Assembly (NCBI RefSeq): GCF_004801855.1 | Contig: NZ_SSTC01000029.1 | Location: forward strand, 1 to 49,381 | Source: Pseudomonas sp. A-1 | Lineage (GTDB): Bacteria; Pseudomonadota; Gammaproteobacteria; Pseudomonadales; Pseudomonadaceae | DNA length: 49,381 nt | Reading direction: 5' to 3' | Part shown: positions 9,408 through 17,680 of the stretch, in pieces | Layout: every line of letters starts with the position of its first letter | How positions within the stretch are numbered: the first letter of the stretch is position 1 | Notes under the pieces: model-generated | Told to the model about the DNA's origin: nothing | The model's input: only the letters and a program-made list of their open reading frames with translations | Database searches by the model: none | Made by a program: the position numbers and the translations under genes

Positions 9408-10313
9408 TCACTCGCCGTGGGTCTGCGCCTGCACCTCGCCCTCGTACAGCTCGGGCACCTCGTAGCGCAGGCCGTAGCGCGCGTAGACCTTTGCCAGCTC
9501 GCCGGAGCCGATCAGCTCCACCAGGGCGCCCTCCAGGGCATAGGCCAGCTGGCGGTTGCTCTCGTGCACCGCCATGCCGATGTCCCACTGCTGGCGGCCC
9601 ATCTCCGGATAGGCGTTGTCGGCGGCCTTGAGCTGCGGATCCCCGGCTTCGTGCAGCAGCCAGTCGATCTCGCCGCGCATGGCCATCACCGCATCCACCT
9701 TGCCCTCGCGCATGGCGGCGAAGGCCAGCGGCGGACTCGGATAGTGGCGGGTGTTGCCGCTCATGCGCCCGCCGAACACCGAGCTCATGTAGAACGACGG
9801 CACGCTCTCCAGCTCGACGCCGATGGGGTGGTAGCCGAACACCGCGACGCTGGGCACTTCCTTGAGGCGGCGGGTGTCGTGGGCGACCTGCCAGCGCTCG
9901 CGCTGGTAGGGGCCGAACATCACCACCAGCTCGTTGACCAGCTCGCCCAGCTCGTTGCGCTTGAACGCGTAGTTGCGGTCGTAGGGCACCCGCAGCATGA
10001 CGTCGGCGAGTTCGTCGGGGCGCAGGTAGTGGCCCTTCCAGACGAAGTTGCGCAAGTCGTCGTCGAGCTTCTCGCCCGGCGTGATCCACATCAGCTCCAG
10101 GCGCAGCTCCTGGCTGTCGGCGAGCTTCTGCGCCAGCTCGACGTCGACGCCGCGCGCCTGGCCGTCCTGCTGGTAGCTGTAGGGAGGGAAGTTCTCGTAT
10201 ACCGCCACCTTGAGCACTCCCGAGGCGACGATGTCGTCGAACGGCCGGACCTGCGCCTGCGCGCCCTGGGCGAGCAGCAGCAGGCTGGCGAACAGCAGGG
10301 CGAGCAGGCGCAT
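9408..10313 (-). CDS. Quinoprotein dehydrogenase-associated periplasmic binding protein
   Basis: A 301-residue solute-binding protein of the amino-acid (SBP_bac_3) fold with a signal peptide ending QGAQA. Recognisable stretches are GVLKVAVYENFPPYSYQQDG, GVDVELAQKLAD and DAVMAMRGEIDWLL near the C-terminal lobe. No transporter genes of the matching class are next to it; members of this family occur specifically beside PQQ-dependent dehydrogenases, and a role in the relay or cofactor supply is presumed. The ATG follows the cytochrome stop by 6 nt (GGAG overlapping that stop region), so it is translated from the exaB transcript. Confidence 0.87.
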   Translation of the reverse strand: MRLLALLFASLLLLAQGAQAQVRPFDDIVASGVLKVAVYENFPPYSYQQDGQARGVDVELAQKLADSQELRLELMWITPGEKLDDDLRNFVWKGHYLRPDELADVMLRVPYDRNYAFKRNELGELVNELVVMFGPYQRERWQVAHDTRRLKEVPSVAVFGYHPIGVELESVPSFYMSSVFGGRMSGNTRHYPSPPLAFAAMREGKVDAVMAMRGEIDWLLHEAGDPQLKAADNAYPEMGRQQWDIGMAVHESNRQLAYALEGALVELIGSGELAKVYARYGLRYEVPELYEGEVQAQTHGE

Positions 10314-10319
10314 GGCGGC

Positions 10320-10757
10320 TTACTCCGTGATGGCGACGCTTTCCAGGTAGCTGCGGATGGCCCACAGGGCTTCCTGGCTGAGGAAGTCGGCCATCTTCGG
10401 CATGTACACGCGACCGTCGCGCACCGCGCCGTTGATCACCCGCTCCTTGAACCACTCGTCGCCCTCGATGCCGGCATCCAGCATGCGCAGGTCGGGGGCG
10501 ATGCCGCCGGAGATGGCATCCAGGCCGTGGCAGCGCGCGCAGTTCTGGGTATAGGCGGACTTGCCGATTTCCACGGCATGGGCATTGTTCTCGTAGGGCG
10601 CGCGATAGGGGTTCTCGTCACGCCACTCGCTACCCAGCTGCTCCAGGCCGGCGGTGTTGACGGCCTGCGGCGTCACGTCGCCATGGGCCAGGACCTGGGT
10701 GGCGGCGCCGAGGGCCAGGGTAGCCAGAAGGGCCGGCAGGAATTTCTTGTTGTTCAT
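10320..10757 (-). CDS. exaB: Cytochrome c550, electron acceptor of the alcohol dehydrogenase
   Basis: A 145-residue periplasmic mono-heme cytochrome c (PedF/ExaB). A signal peptide ends LGAATQVLA. The heme-binding CARCH is at residues 73-77, and YMPKM (Met119/Met122) offers the axial Met. It takes electrons from the PQQ enzymes towards the terminal oxidase. The ATG at 10757 is the one leading directly into the signal peptide; the frame is open far upstream, but that stretch is promoter DNA. It is divergent from exaA across 322 nt carrying four operator-like repeats, the usual exaA/exaB arrangement. Confidence 0.92.
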   Translation of the reverse strand: MNNKKFLPALLATLALGAATQVLAHGDVTPQAVNTAGLEQLGSEWRDENPYRAPYENNAHAVEIGKSAYTQNCARCHGLDAISGGIAPDLRMLDAGIEGDEWFKERVINGAVRDGRVYMPKMADFLSQEALWAIRSYLESVAITE

Positions 10758-11079
10758 GGCGATACCTCGTTTCGATGCGGTGCAAGGCGGTGCATTCCAG
10801 GACGCGGAATGCGTTGATCGCATCTTAGGGAGACGACGGCCAGAGCCAGTATTCTGCTTTGGTGCCCGCGCCCTACTCCCTTGGTATGAGACCTTGGAAG
10901 CAGTACCTGGGGCCCTTCGGAGCAGACCCTTGGTAGCAGAACAAGTCATTGTTTCAAAAGGGATTTTTTCCCGAAGACAGCGGGAAGTCTTCCCTATCCG
11001 GCACATCGTCCCGGGGCCACTATCGGGGTGAGCGGCTGCCCCGCGCAGCCTTCCACCACCGACCAGGGATACCGCCCCC
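10758..11079. promoter_or_regulatory. Divergent exaB-exaA control region with four CCTTGG repeats
   Basis: No gene lies here. Four direct repeats start at 10879 (CCTTGGTATGAGACC), 10892 (CCTTGGAAGCAGTACC), 10914 (CCTTCGGAGCAGACC) and 10928 (CCTTGGTAGCAGAAC). They share CCTTGG(T/A)AGCAG-AC with single sites ahead of pedH and exaC. The first is 122 nt from the exaB start, and the last ends about 137 nt before exaA. AT-richer DNA (GTTTCAAAAGGGATTTTTTC, 10951-10970) lies downstream towards exaA and may hold its promoter. The locus response regulator is the obvious candidate binder; this is inference. Confidence 0.55.
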
Positions 11080-12954
11080 ATGACAACAAGAGAGATCCTG
11101 CCCTCCGCTCCGCGCCCGCTGAGCCGCACCATCCACTGTCTGGTGCTGGCCGCGGGCCTCGGCCTCGGCCTGCCGGCGCTGGCCAAGACGGTCAGTTGGG
11201 AAGACATCGCCAACGACCACGTCACCACCGCCGACGTGCTGCAGTACGGCATGGGCACCAGCGCCCAGCGCTACAGTCCGCTGGCGCAGATCAACACCGA
11301 CAACGTGTTCAAGCTGACCCCGGCCTGGTCCTACTCCTTCGGCGACGAGAAGCAGCGCGGCCAGGAATCCCAGGCCATCGTCCACGACGGGGTGATCTAC
11401 GTCACCGGCTCCTACTCGCGGGTGTTCGCCATCGACGCCAAGACCGGCAAGCGCCTGTGGACCTACAGCCACCGCCTGCCCGACGACATCCGCCCGTGCT
11501 GCGACGTGGTCAACCGCGGCGCCGCCATCTACGGCGACAAGATCTACTTCGGCACCCTCGATGCCGCGGTGGTCGCGCTGAACAAGGACACCGGCAAGGT
11601 GGTGTGGAAGAAGAAGTTCGGCGACCACGGTGCCGGCTACACCATGACCGGCGCGCCGACCATCGTGAAGGACCAGAAGACCGGCAAGGTGCTGCTGATC
11701 CACGGCAGCTCCGGCGACGAGTTCGGCGTGGTCGGCCAGCTGTTCGCCCGCGACCCGGAGACCGGCGAGGAAGTCTGGATGCGCCCGTTCGTCGAGGGCC
11801 ACATGGGCCGCCTGAACGGCAAGGAGAGCACCCCGACCGGCGACGTCAAGGCGCCGTCCTGGCCGGACGATCCCAAGTCGCCGACCGGCAAGAAGGAAGC
11901 CTGGAGCCACGGCGGCGGCGCGCCCTGGCAGAGCGCCAGCTTCGACCCGGCGACCAACACCATCATCATCGGCGCCGGCAACCCGGCGCCGTGGAACGGC
12001 TGGGCGCGCACCAGCGAGGGCGGCGATCCCAAGGACTACGACAGCCTGTACACCTCCGGCCAGGTCGGCGTCGACCCGAGCACCGGCGAGGTGAAGTGGT
12101 TCTACCAGCACACCCCCAACGACGCCTGGGACTTCTCCGGCAACAACGAGCTGGTGCTGTTCGACTACAAGGACAAGGACGGCAAGACCGTCAAGGCCAC
12201 CGCCCACGCCGACCGCAACGGCTTCTTCTACGTGGTCGACCGCGCCAACGGCAAGCTGCAGAACGCCTTCCCGTTCGTCGACGGCATCACCTGGGCCAGC
12301 CACATCGACCTCAAGACCGGCCGCCCGGTGGAGAACGAAGGCCAGCGCCCGGCCAAGCCCGAGCCGGGCGAGAAGCACGGCAAGGCGGTGGAAGTGTCGC
12401 CGCCGTTCCTCGGCGGCAAGAACTGGAACCCGATGGCCTACAGCCAGGACACCGGACTGTTCTACGTGCCGGCCAACCACTGGAAGGAGGACTACTGGAC
12501 CGAGGAGGTCGCCTACAAGAAGGGCTCCGCCTACCTCGGCCAGGGCTTCCGCATCAAGCGCATGTACGACGACCACGTCGGCATCCTGCGCGCGATGAAC
12601 CCGACCACCGGCAAGGTGGCCTGGGAGCACAAGGAGAAGCTGCCGCTGTGGGCCGGCGTGCTGGCCACCAAGGGCAACCTGGTGTTCACCGGCACCGGCG
12701 ACGGCTTCCTGAAGGCCTTCGACGCCAAGACCGGCAAGGAGCTGTGGCAGTTCAACGTCGGCACCGGGATCATCTCGCCGCCGATCACCTGGGAGCAGGA
12801 CGGCGAGCAGTACATCGGCGTGACCGCCGGCTACGGCGGCGCGGTGCCGCTGTGGGGCGGCGACATGGCCGAGCTGACCAAGCCGGTCGCCCAGGGCGGC
12901 TCGTTCTGGGTGTTCAAGCTGCCGAGCTGGGACGCCAAGACCGCCAAGCGCTGA
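11080..12954 (+). CDS. exaA: PQQ-dependent alcohol dehydrogenase, calcium (ExaA/PedE) type
   Basis: A 624-residue periplasmic quinoprotein ethanol dehydrogenase. The signal peptide ends near residue 35 ([10 protein letters not shown]). The vicinal disulfide is Cys140-Cys141 ([10 protein letters not shown]), with Glu214 (GDEFGV) and Asn301 (GNPAPWN) as calcium ligands and Asp351 in AWDFSGNNE as catalytic base. Removing 35 residues gives 179, 266 and 316, the numbering I recall for the P. aeruginosa enzyme. Ser353 replaces the extra Asp of lanthanide enzymes, so calcium is expected. Divergent from exaB. A hairpin lies just after the stop. Confidence 0.95.
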   Translation: MTTREILPSAPRPLSRTIHCLVLAAGLGLGLPALAKTVSWEDIANDHVTTADVLQYGMGTSAQRYSPLAQINTDNVFKLTPAWSYSFGDEKQRGQESQAIVHDGVIYVTGSYSRVFAIDAKTGKRLWTYSHRLPDDIRPCCDVVNRGAAIYGDKIYFGTLDAAVVALNKDTGKVVWKKKFGDHGAGYTMTGAPTIVKDQKTGKVLLIHGSSGDEFGVVGQLFARDPETGEEVWMRPFVEGHMGRLNGKESTPTGDVKAPSWPDDPKSPTGKKEAWSHGGGAPWQSASFDPATNTIIIGAGNPAPWNGWARTSEGGDPKDYDSLYTSGQVGVDPSTGEVKWFYQHTPNDAWDFSGNNELVLFDYKDKDGKTVKATAHADRNGFFYVVDRANGKLQNAFPFVDGITWASHIDLKTGRPVENEGQRPAKPEPGEKHGKAVEVSPPFLGGKNWNPMAYSQDTGLFYVPANHWKEDYWTEEVAYKKGSAYLGQGFRIKRMYDDHVGILRAMNPTTGKVAWEHKEKLPLWAGVLATKGNLVFTGTGDGFLKAFDAKTGKELWQFNVGTGIISPPITWEQDGEQYIGVTAGYGGAVPLWGGDMAELTKPVAQGGSFWVFKLPSWDAKTAKR

Positions 12955-12971
12955 GGACCTGGCAGGAAAAA

Positions 12972-12994
12972 CCGGGCGTCTCTCCGCCGCCCGG
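12972..12994. terminator. Hairpin after exaA
   Basis: CCGGGCG and CGCCCGG form a 7-bp stem 17 nt past the exaA stop. The A-run lies on the upstream side (GAAAAACC) and only CTTCT follows, so it is a better terminator for transcripts entering from the right than for exaA. Confidence 0.4.
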
Positions 12995-13045
12995 CTTCTG
13001 GCGGGGGCGCCCGGTGCGTCCCCGTCCTTTTTCCGCTCACCGCCC

Positions 13046-13099
13046 GTAGGGTGCGCCGTGCGCACCTCCCCTCTTCATGGTGCGCACGGCGCACCCTAC
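13046..13099. repeat. Inverted pair of family A repeats
   Basis: Two GTGCGC units in opposite orientation (13046-13066 and 13079-13099), each flanked outward by GTAGGG, around a 12-nt spacer. Together they could fold into one long hairpin. It sits between the exaA terminator region and the pentapeptide gene, ending 12 nt before that gene's ATG. Confidence 0.8.
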
Positions 13100-13111
13100 A
13101 GGAATGCTGCC

Positions 13112-13762
13112 ATGAGCCCTCTTCTGCTTCTGCCGCTCGCCCTGCTGTCCCTCGCCAGCCATGCCCACGCCGACGACGAGGGCGCCACGGTGATCAACGG
13201 CTGCCGCCTGGAGGCGGAAAGCCGCTGCCCCGGCGCCGACCTGCGCGGCGCCAACCTGCGTCATCTGGACCTGCGCCGGATCGACCTGTCCGGCGCCGAC
13301 CTGAGCGGCGCCGACCTGCGCCATGCCCGGCTCGACCTGGCCAACCTGGAGAAGGCCCGGCTGCACAAGGCCGACCTGACCCGCGCCAGCCTGCAGCAGG
13401 CCAACCTGCGCCTGGCCGACTTTTCCGGCGCGCGGCTGGTGGCGATCAACGGCTGGGCCGCGCACGGCCAGGCCGCACGCTTCACCGGCGCCGACCTGAC
13501 CGGCGCCAACCTGGAATTCGCCCGCCTGTCCGCGGCGCGCCTGCACGACGCCAACCTGACGGCCGCCAACCTGGAGATGGCCTGGCTGAGCAAGGCCGAC
13601 TTCAAGGGCGCCACGCTGCGCGACGCCAACCTGCAGGAAGCCAAGATCAACGACGCCAACCTGGAAAACGTCGACCTCGCCGGCGCGCGCCGCCACTACG
13701 CCACCTTCCAGGGCACCAACATGGAAGGCTGCAGGGAGTGCCCGCTGGATTGGGAGAAGTGA
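13112..13762 (+). CDS. Exported pentapeptide-repeat protein
   Basis: 216 residues with an N-terminal signal peptide (LLLLPLALLSLASHAHA). A long right-handed quadrilateral helix of A(D/N)Lxx repeats follows (GADLRGANLRHLDLRRIDL, GADLTGANLEFARL and others, residues about 40-200), closed by a Cys pair near the end (EGCRECPLDW). Pentapeptide helices are usually binding or scaffolding surfaces. A pentapeptide gene beside the alcohol dehydrogenase and its regulators is, as I recall, also found in P. putida. The function is not known. AGGA lies 8 nt before the ATG, inside the tail of a palindromic repeat. It may be cotranscribed with exaA through or past the hairpins. Confidence 0.85.
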   Translation: MSPLLLLPLALLSLASHAHADDEGATVINGCRLEAESRCPGADLRGANLRHLDLRRIDLSGADLSGADLRHARLDLANLEKARLHKADLTRASLQQANLRLADFSGARLVAINGWAAHGQAARFTGADLTGANLEFARLSAARLHDANLTAANLEMAWLSKADFKGATLRDANLQEAKINDANLENVDLAGARRHYATFQGTNMEGCRECPLDWEK

Positions 13763-13776
13763 GAGAGAACCGGATT

Positions 13777-13834
13777 TGTAGGGGCGAATTCATTCGCCAG
13801 ACACCTCGCAAAGGCGAATGAATTCGCCTCTACA
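13777..13834. repeat. Palindromic GGGGCGAATTCATTCGCC repeat (family B)
   Basis: TGTAGGGGCGAATTCATTCG and its near-inverse (GGCGAATGAATTCGCCTCTA) flank a 14-nt centre, forming one large hairpin. A second copy is at 36024. This is a REP-like intergenic element; its position between convergent genes suits a transcript end. Confidence 0.8.
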
Positions 13835-13970
13835 GGCTCGGCACTCAGGCGCAGTGGCGAAGGGTTGGCAAGCCGCGCAGCGATTGCCAGCCAACCGGGT
13901 TGCAGCACGGGAAGCGGTAGAAAACCGCTGCGCGGGTTTTCTACCCTACGGTCCTGTCCTGCGGCCTGCC

Positions 13971-14615
13971 CTACGCCCCGACTTGCCCCACCCGCAGCAG
14001 GCCGGTGTCGATGGCCAGGTGCACCAGTTCACCCTGGCTGGCGACCTGCAGCTTGTTCTTCAGCAGGGTCTGGTAGTTGGACACGGTCTTGGCGCTGATG
14101 CACAGCTTCTCGGCGATCTGCCGCAGGCCGACGCCGCGGGCGAGCATGACGAAGATCTCCAGCTCGCGCTGGGTCATGCCGCGAAGGCGCGGGTCCTGGT
14201 CCTCCTGGCCGGAGCAGGCCAGCGCGGTGGCCAGGCCGTGCTCGAGGTAGGTGTGCCCGGCCAGCACCTTGCGCACCGCCTCCAGCAGCACCTGCGGCGG
14301 CGCGCTCTTGGTCAGGTAGCCGCTGGCGCCGGCCTCCAGCGCCTTGCGCACCACCGGCAGCTCGTCGTGCATGCTGAAGAACAGCACGCGCAGCCCGGCG
14401 TGGCGCGCCAGCAGGCGCCGCGCGGTCTCCAGGCCGCTGATGCCGGGCAGGCCGACATCGAGAATCAAGAGGTCCGGGCAGCCCTGGGCCACCCGCTGCA
14501 GGGCTTCCTCGCCGCTGGCCGCCTCGCTCACGGAAACGTCCTCGAGCAGGGTCGCCAGCAGGCTGGCGTAGCCCTGGCGCACCACCGCATGGTCGTCGAC
14601 TATCAGGATGTGCAT
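13971..14615 (-). CDS. pedR2: LuxR/NarL-family response regulator of the quinoprotein locus
   Basis: 214 residues. The receiver domain has acidic pair Asp7-Asp8, phospho-acceptor Asp53 (LLILDVGLPG) and KSAPP switch Lys. The C-terminal LuxR helix-turn-helix begins at GMTQRELEIFVMLARG and contains IAEKLCISAKTVSNYQTLLK. The ATG at 14615 overlaps the end of the kinase gene by 13 nt, with GGAG 8 nt upstream inside that gene, so the two are translationally coupled. The pair matches PedS2/PedR2 (also like ExaD/ExaE) by position beside exaA and the pentapeptide gene. It is the likely ligand of the CCTTGGTAGCA elements; the symbol is by analogy. Confidence 0.85.
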   Translation of the reverse strand: MHILIVDDHAVVRQGYASLLATLLEDVSVSEAASGEEALQRVAQGCPDLLILDVGLPGISGLETARRLLARHAGLRVLFFSMHDELPVVRKALEAGASGYLTKSAPPQVLLEAVRKVLAGHTYLEHGLATALACSGQEDQDPRLRGMTQRELEIFVMLARGVGLRQIAEKLCISAKTVSNYQTLLKNKLQVASQGELVHLAIDTGLLRVGQVGA

Positions 14616-15883
14616 GTCGTCCACTCCCGCCACGGAATATCCACGCACAGGCGCAGGCCGCGGGGCGCGGCGCCGTGCAGTTGCAGGGCGCCGCCGAGGC
14701 AGCGCGCCCTCTCGCGCATCGAGCGCAGACCGACGCCCTCGCGCAGTTCGGCCGGCAGGCCGCGGCCGTCGTCGCACACCTCCAGGCGCAGCAGCGCGCC
14801 GCGGCAGGTCAGGCCGACCCGCACCCCGCGCGCGCCGGCATGCCGGGCGACGTTGGTCAGCGCCTCCTGCAGCAGGCGATAGACGTGTGCGCGCGCCTCG
14901 TCGCGCAGCCGCGGCAGCGCCGCGTCCAGCTCCAGTTCGCAGGCGATGCCCTGCTGCGCCTGCCACTGCTCGACGTGCTGGCGCACCGCCTCGCCGAGAC
15001 CGAGGCGTTCCAGCACCACCGGATAGAGGTCGCGCACCAGGCTGCGGAAGCTCTGCTGCATCTGCTCGCCGTTGTCCTGCAGGCGCCGGCTGATCGCCGC
15101 GACCTGCTGCGGCGACTCGCGGCAGGCGTCGAGCAGGTAGAGCTGGGCGCGCATGCCGGCGAGGATCTGGCCGAGGTCGTCGTGCAGCGCCTGGGCCAGG
15201 CGGGTGCGTTCGCGCTCCTGGGTCTCCAGCAGCGCCGCGGTCAGCGCCTGGTTGTCGGCGCCGGCCTGCTGCAGGGCCTGGGCCATGGCGTTGACCTGCC
15301 CGGCCAGCCGGCGCGCCTCGGGCTGGGCATAGGCCGGCAGGCGGGTGTCCAGCGCACCGCCGGCGATCGCCTGCAGGGCGCGCAGGATGTCGGTGAGCAG
15401 CGTCAGCCCCCGGCGCACCAGCCAGGCGCTGGCGCCCAGGCACAGCAGCCAGGCGACGAGAAACAGCGCCAGCAGCTGCAGCAGCGACTCCCACACCTCG
15501 TCCAGCTCGTCGACGGGACTGACGCGGATGCTCAGGCTGCGGCCGTCGGCCAGCGCCACCCGGTACACCGGCAGGTCGGCGAAGCGCCCGGCGGCCCACA
15601 AGGCAAGGGGGTTGTCCGCCGTGTCGCTGCTGGCCCTAGCGCCGCCCCCCCAGTCCAGTTCGAGGTGGCGCAGGTTGGCGGTCAGGCTCTCGTCGAGCAG
15701 CGCCGGATCGTCCGCCGCGCGCAGGGCGAGGAAGCGCGCCACGCTGTCGGCGGCCTGCAGCTCGCGGCGGATGTCCAGCTCGGCCTGGCGCAGCAGCAGC
15801 GCCAGGCACACCAGCAGCACGGCGAGGAACAGGCCGCTGACCAGCAGGCTGGCGCGGCCGAGGGCGGAAAGCGGCGCAGCCAC
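14603..15883 (-). CDS. pedS2: Membrane sensor histidine kinase of the quinoprotein locus
   Basis: 426 residues. Membrane helix 1 is at about residues 12-31 and helix 2 at about 134-156, enclosing a periplasmic domain of roughly 100 residues (DWGGGARASSDTADNP, LADGRSLSIRVSP). A HAMP-like linker leads to a HisKA_3 domain with phospho-accepting His234 (RLAQALHDDLGQI) and a short HATPase_c (LLQEALTNVARHA, CDDGRGLP, VGLRSMRERA). The start is GTG at 15883 with GAGG 8-9 nt upstream, 27 nt after the cupredoxin-like gene. In P. putida, PedS2 reports lanthanide availability and switches between the two dehydrogenases; presence of both enzyme types here fits that role. Ligand sensing is inferred. Confidence 0.85.
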   Translation of the reverse strand: MAAPLSALGRASLLVSGLFLAVLLVCLALLLRQAELDIRRELQAADSVARFLALRAADDPALLDESLTANLRHLELDWGGGARASSDTADNPLALWAAGRFADLPVYRVALADGRSLSIRVSPVDELDEVWESLLQLLALFLVAWLLCLGASAWLVRRGLTLLTDILRALQAIAGGALDTRLPAYAQPEARRLAGQVNAMAQALQQAGADNQALTAALLETQERERTRLAQALHDDLGQILAGMRAQLYLLDACRESPQQVAAISRRLQDNGEQMQQSFRSLVRDLYPVVLERLGLGEAVRQHVEQWQAQQGIACELELDAALPRLRDEARAHVYRLLQEALTNVARHAGARGVRVGLTCRGALLRLEVCDDGRGLPAELREGVGLRSMRERARCLGGALQLHGAAPRGLRLCVDIPWREWTTCTS

Positions 15884-15910
15884 GGGATCAGGCCTCGCAG
15901 GGGCGGCGAA

Positions 15911-16348
15911 TCAGCGCACCACGAACACGCCGAGCATGCCCTTGCCTTCCAGGCCCTTGGCGTAGAAGCGGTACTTGCCCGGCTTGATCGGCACGAAGAA
16001 GATCTCCGCCTCGCCGGCGTCCTCGAACTCCAGCTCGTTGAGGGTGGTCGCCTTGACCTCGACACCGCCGGCCTCGACCTTGCGCAGGTAGATGGCGCCG
16101 GCGAACTCCGGCGCCTGGAAGGCGTACTCCTTGCGTCCGCTGGCGATGATCTTCAGCTGGTAGGCCTTGCCGGTTTCCAGGCGGTACTCGGTCTGCGACA
16201 GGCTGTAGTCGCTGGCTTCCGAGCCCATCACCAGGTCGGGCAAGGCTTCGGTGCGCCGGGTCAGGTCGCCGGCGGCGTGGGCGCCATCGAAGCCGAGCAT
16301 GGAGAGGATCAGCACGGCAGGCAGGGCCAGGGTTCTGAGCGGGGACAT
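15911..16348 (-). CDS. Periplasmic cupredoxin-like protein lacking copper ligands
   Basis: 145 residues with a signal peptide (LILSMLGFDGAHAA) and a single cupredoxin-like beta sandwich (LETGKAYQLKIIASGRKEY, FFVPIKPGKYRFYAKG, GKGMLGVFVV). In blue copper proteins the last loop reads roughly C-x(2)-H-x(n)-M. Here it reads FYAKGLEGKGM, with Ala and Leu where Cys and His would stand, so type 1 copper binding is unlikely. The start has AGGAG about 9 nt upstream. It is the first gene of a cupredoxin - kinase - regulator run, suggesting a periplasmic partner of the sensor. Confidence 0.8.
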   Translation of the reverse strand: MSPLRTLALPAVLILSMLGFDGAHAAGDLTRRTEALPDLVMGSEASDYSLSQTEYRLETGKAYQLKIIASGRKEYAFQAPEFAGAIYLRKVEAGGVEVKATTLNELEFEDAGEAEIFFVPIKPGKYRFYAKGLEGKGMLGVFVVR

Positions 16349-16417
16349 GGGCAAGGCTCCTGTACTTGTTGTTGTCGGAGTCCATGCTAAGAGCAGCATC
16401 CCGCCGCCGAATCAGTA

Positions 16418-16432
16418 CCTTGGTACCGGTCC
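16418..16432. promoter_or_regulatory. Candidate operator between cupredoxin and binding-protein genes
   Basis: CCTTGGTACCGGTCC, preceded by AGTA so that GTACC-TT-GGTAC makes a near-perfect dyad. It lies about 70 nt from both divergent starts (16348 and 16505), the midpoint of the gap. It is related to the elements at 4883 and 10879-10942. Confidence 0.42.
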
Positions 16433-16504
16433 GGCGGTACTTTCTGCATATTTGCCTGCCCCCACTCCCTTCCTAAGCTGGCAGCAACCCCATCGGAGGC
16501 TGCC

Positions 16505-17677
16505 ATGCGTACCCTGCTGCCCTGCCTGATCACCACCCTCGGCCTGCTCGCGGCCGGCCCGGCCAGCGCCGCGCTGGAAGTGCGCATCGGCTACCTCGGC
16601 TACACCCCGGAGCGCGGCCCGGTGCTGTCCAACGTCATCCCCGAGCCGACCGACGCCGGCCTGCGCGGCGCCGAGCTGGCCATCGAGGACAGCAACAGCA
16701 CCGGGCGCTTCCTCAAGCACAGCTATCGCCTGGACAGCGTCGAGGCCGCCAGCCCCTCAGCGCTGCTGGAGCAGGCGCGCGCCCTGCACGAGTCCGGCCT
16801 GCGCCTGTTCGTGGTCAACGCCCCGGCCGACAGCCTGCGCCAGCTGGCCGCAGCCATGCCGGACAGCCTGCTGCTCAACGCCGGCAGCGCCGACGACAGC
16901 CTGCGCACCGACGCCTGCGCGGCCAACGTGCTGCACACCCTGCCCAGCCGCGCCATGCTCGCCGACGCCCTCGGCCAGTTCCTCGCCGCGCGCAAGTGGC
17001 AGCGCGCCCTGCTGATCCCCGGCCCGACCGCCGACGACCAGGCCTACGCCGACGCCCTGCGCCGCGCCGCCAGGCGCTTCGGCGTGAAGATCGTCGCCGA
17101 GAAGCCGTGGACCTTCGACAACGACCAGCGCCGCAGCGCCCAGGCCGAGATGCCGCTGTTCACCCAGACCGCCGAGTACGACGTGGTGCTGGTCGCCGAC
17201 GAACGCGGCGACTTCGGCGAGTACGTGCCCTACCACACCTGGTACCCGCGCCCGGTGGCCGGCACCCAGGGCCTGACCCCGACCGGCTGGCACAAGACCG
17301 TGGAAACCTACGGCGCAGCCCAGTTGCAGAAGCGCTTCGAGGAACACGCGAAACGCTGGATGAACGACCGCGACTTCGCCGCCTGGATCGCCGTGCGCAG
17401 CATCGCCACCGCGGCGAACAAGCTGAAGAGCAGCGATCCCGCGGCGATCCGCCAGCTGGCGCTGTCCGCCGAGCTGCCGCTGGACGGCTTCAAGGGCCGC
17501 AAGCTGAGCTTCCGCGACTGGAACGGCCAGCTGCGCCAGCCGATCCCGGTGGTGCAGCCGCGCGCGCTGGTCACCACCTCGCCGCAGGACGGCTTCCTGC
17601 ACCCGGTCACCGACCTCGACAGCCTGGGCTACGACCGCCCGGAAAGCCGCTGCCGCCTCAACGAGAAGGATCTCTGA
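16505..17677 (+). CDS. Periplasmic ABC-type binding protein (branched-chain amino-acid receptor type)
   Basis: 390 residues with a signal peptide ending AAGPASA. Its type I periplasmic-binding fold (VRIGYLGYTPERGPVLSN, GLRGAELAIEDSNSTGRFL, LLLNAGSADDSLR, DVVLVADERGDFGEYVPY) resembles branched-chain amino-acid/urea receptors. Such proteins occur in PQQ alcohol clusters as part of an ABC system with the genes downstream. GGAGG 6 nt before the ATG. First gene of a tight plus-strand run (gaps 3, 22, -4, -4 nt). The binding-protein class is an importer class while the permease downstream is ABC-2 exporter type, so a classical uptake role is doubtful. Confidence 0.85.
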   Translation: MRTLLPCLITTLGLLAAGPASAALEVRIGYLGYTPERGPVLSNVIPEPTDAGLRGAELAIEDSNSTGRFLKHSYRLDSVEAASPSALLEQARALHESGLRLFVVNAPADSLRQLAAAMPDSLLLNAGSADDSLRTDACAANVLHTLPSRAMLADALGQFLAARKWQRALLIPGPTADDQAYADALRRAARRFGVKIVAEKPWTFDNDQRRSAQAEMPLFTQTAEYDVVLVADERGDFGEYVPYHTWYPRPVAGTQGLTPTGWHKTVETYGAAQLQKRFEEHAKRWMNDRDFAAWIAVRSIATAANKLKSSDPAAIRQLALSAELPLDGFKGRKLSFRDWNGQLRQPIPVVQPRALVTTSPQDGFLHPVTDLDSLGYDRPESRCRLNEKDL

Positions 17678-17680
17678 AGC

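Noticed and set aside
10758-11258. Longer start for the cytochrome gene extending through the exaA-exaB gap
   Set aside because: The extension has no ribosome site, would overlap exaA and its promoter, and would put a non-signal sequence before a clean signal peptide.
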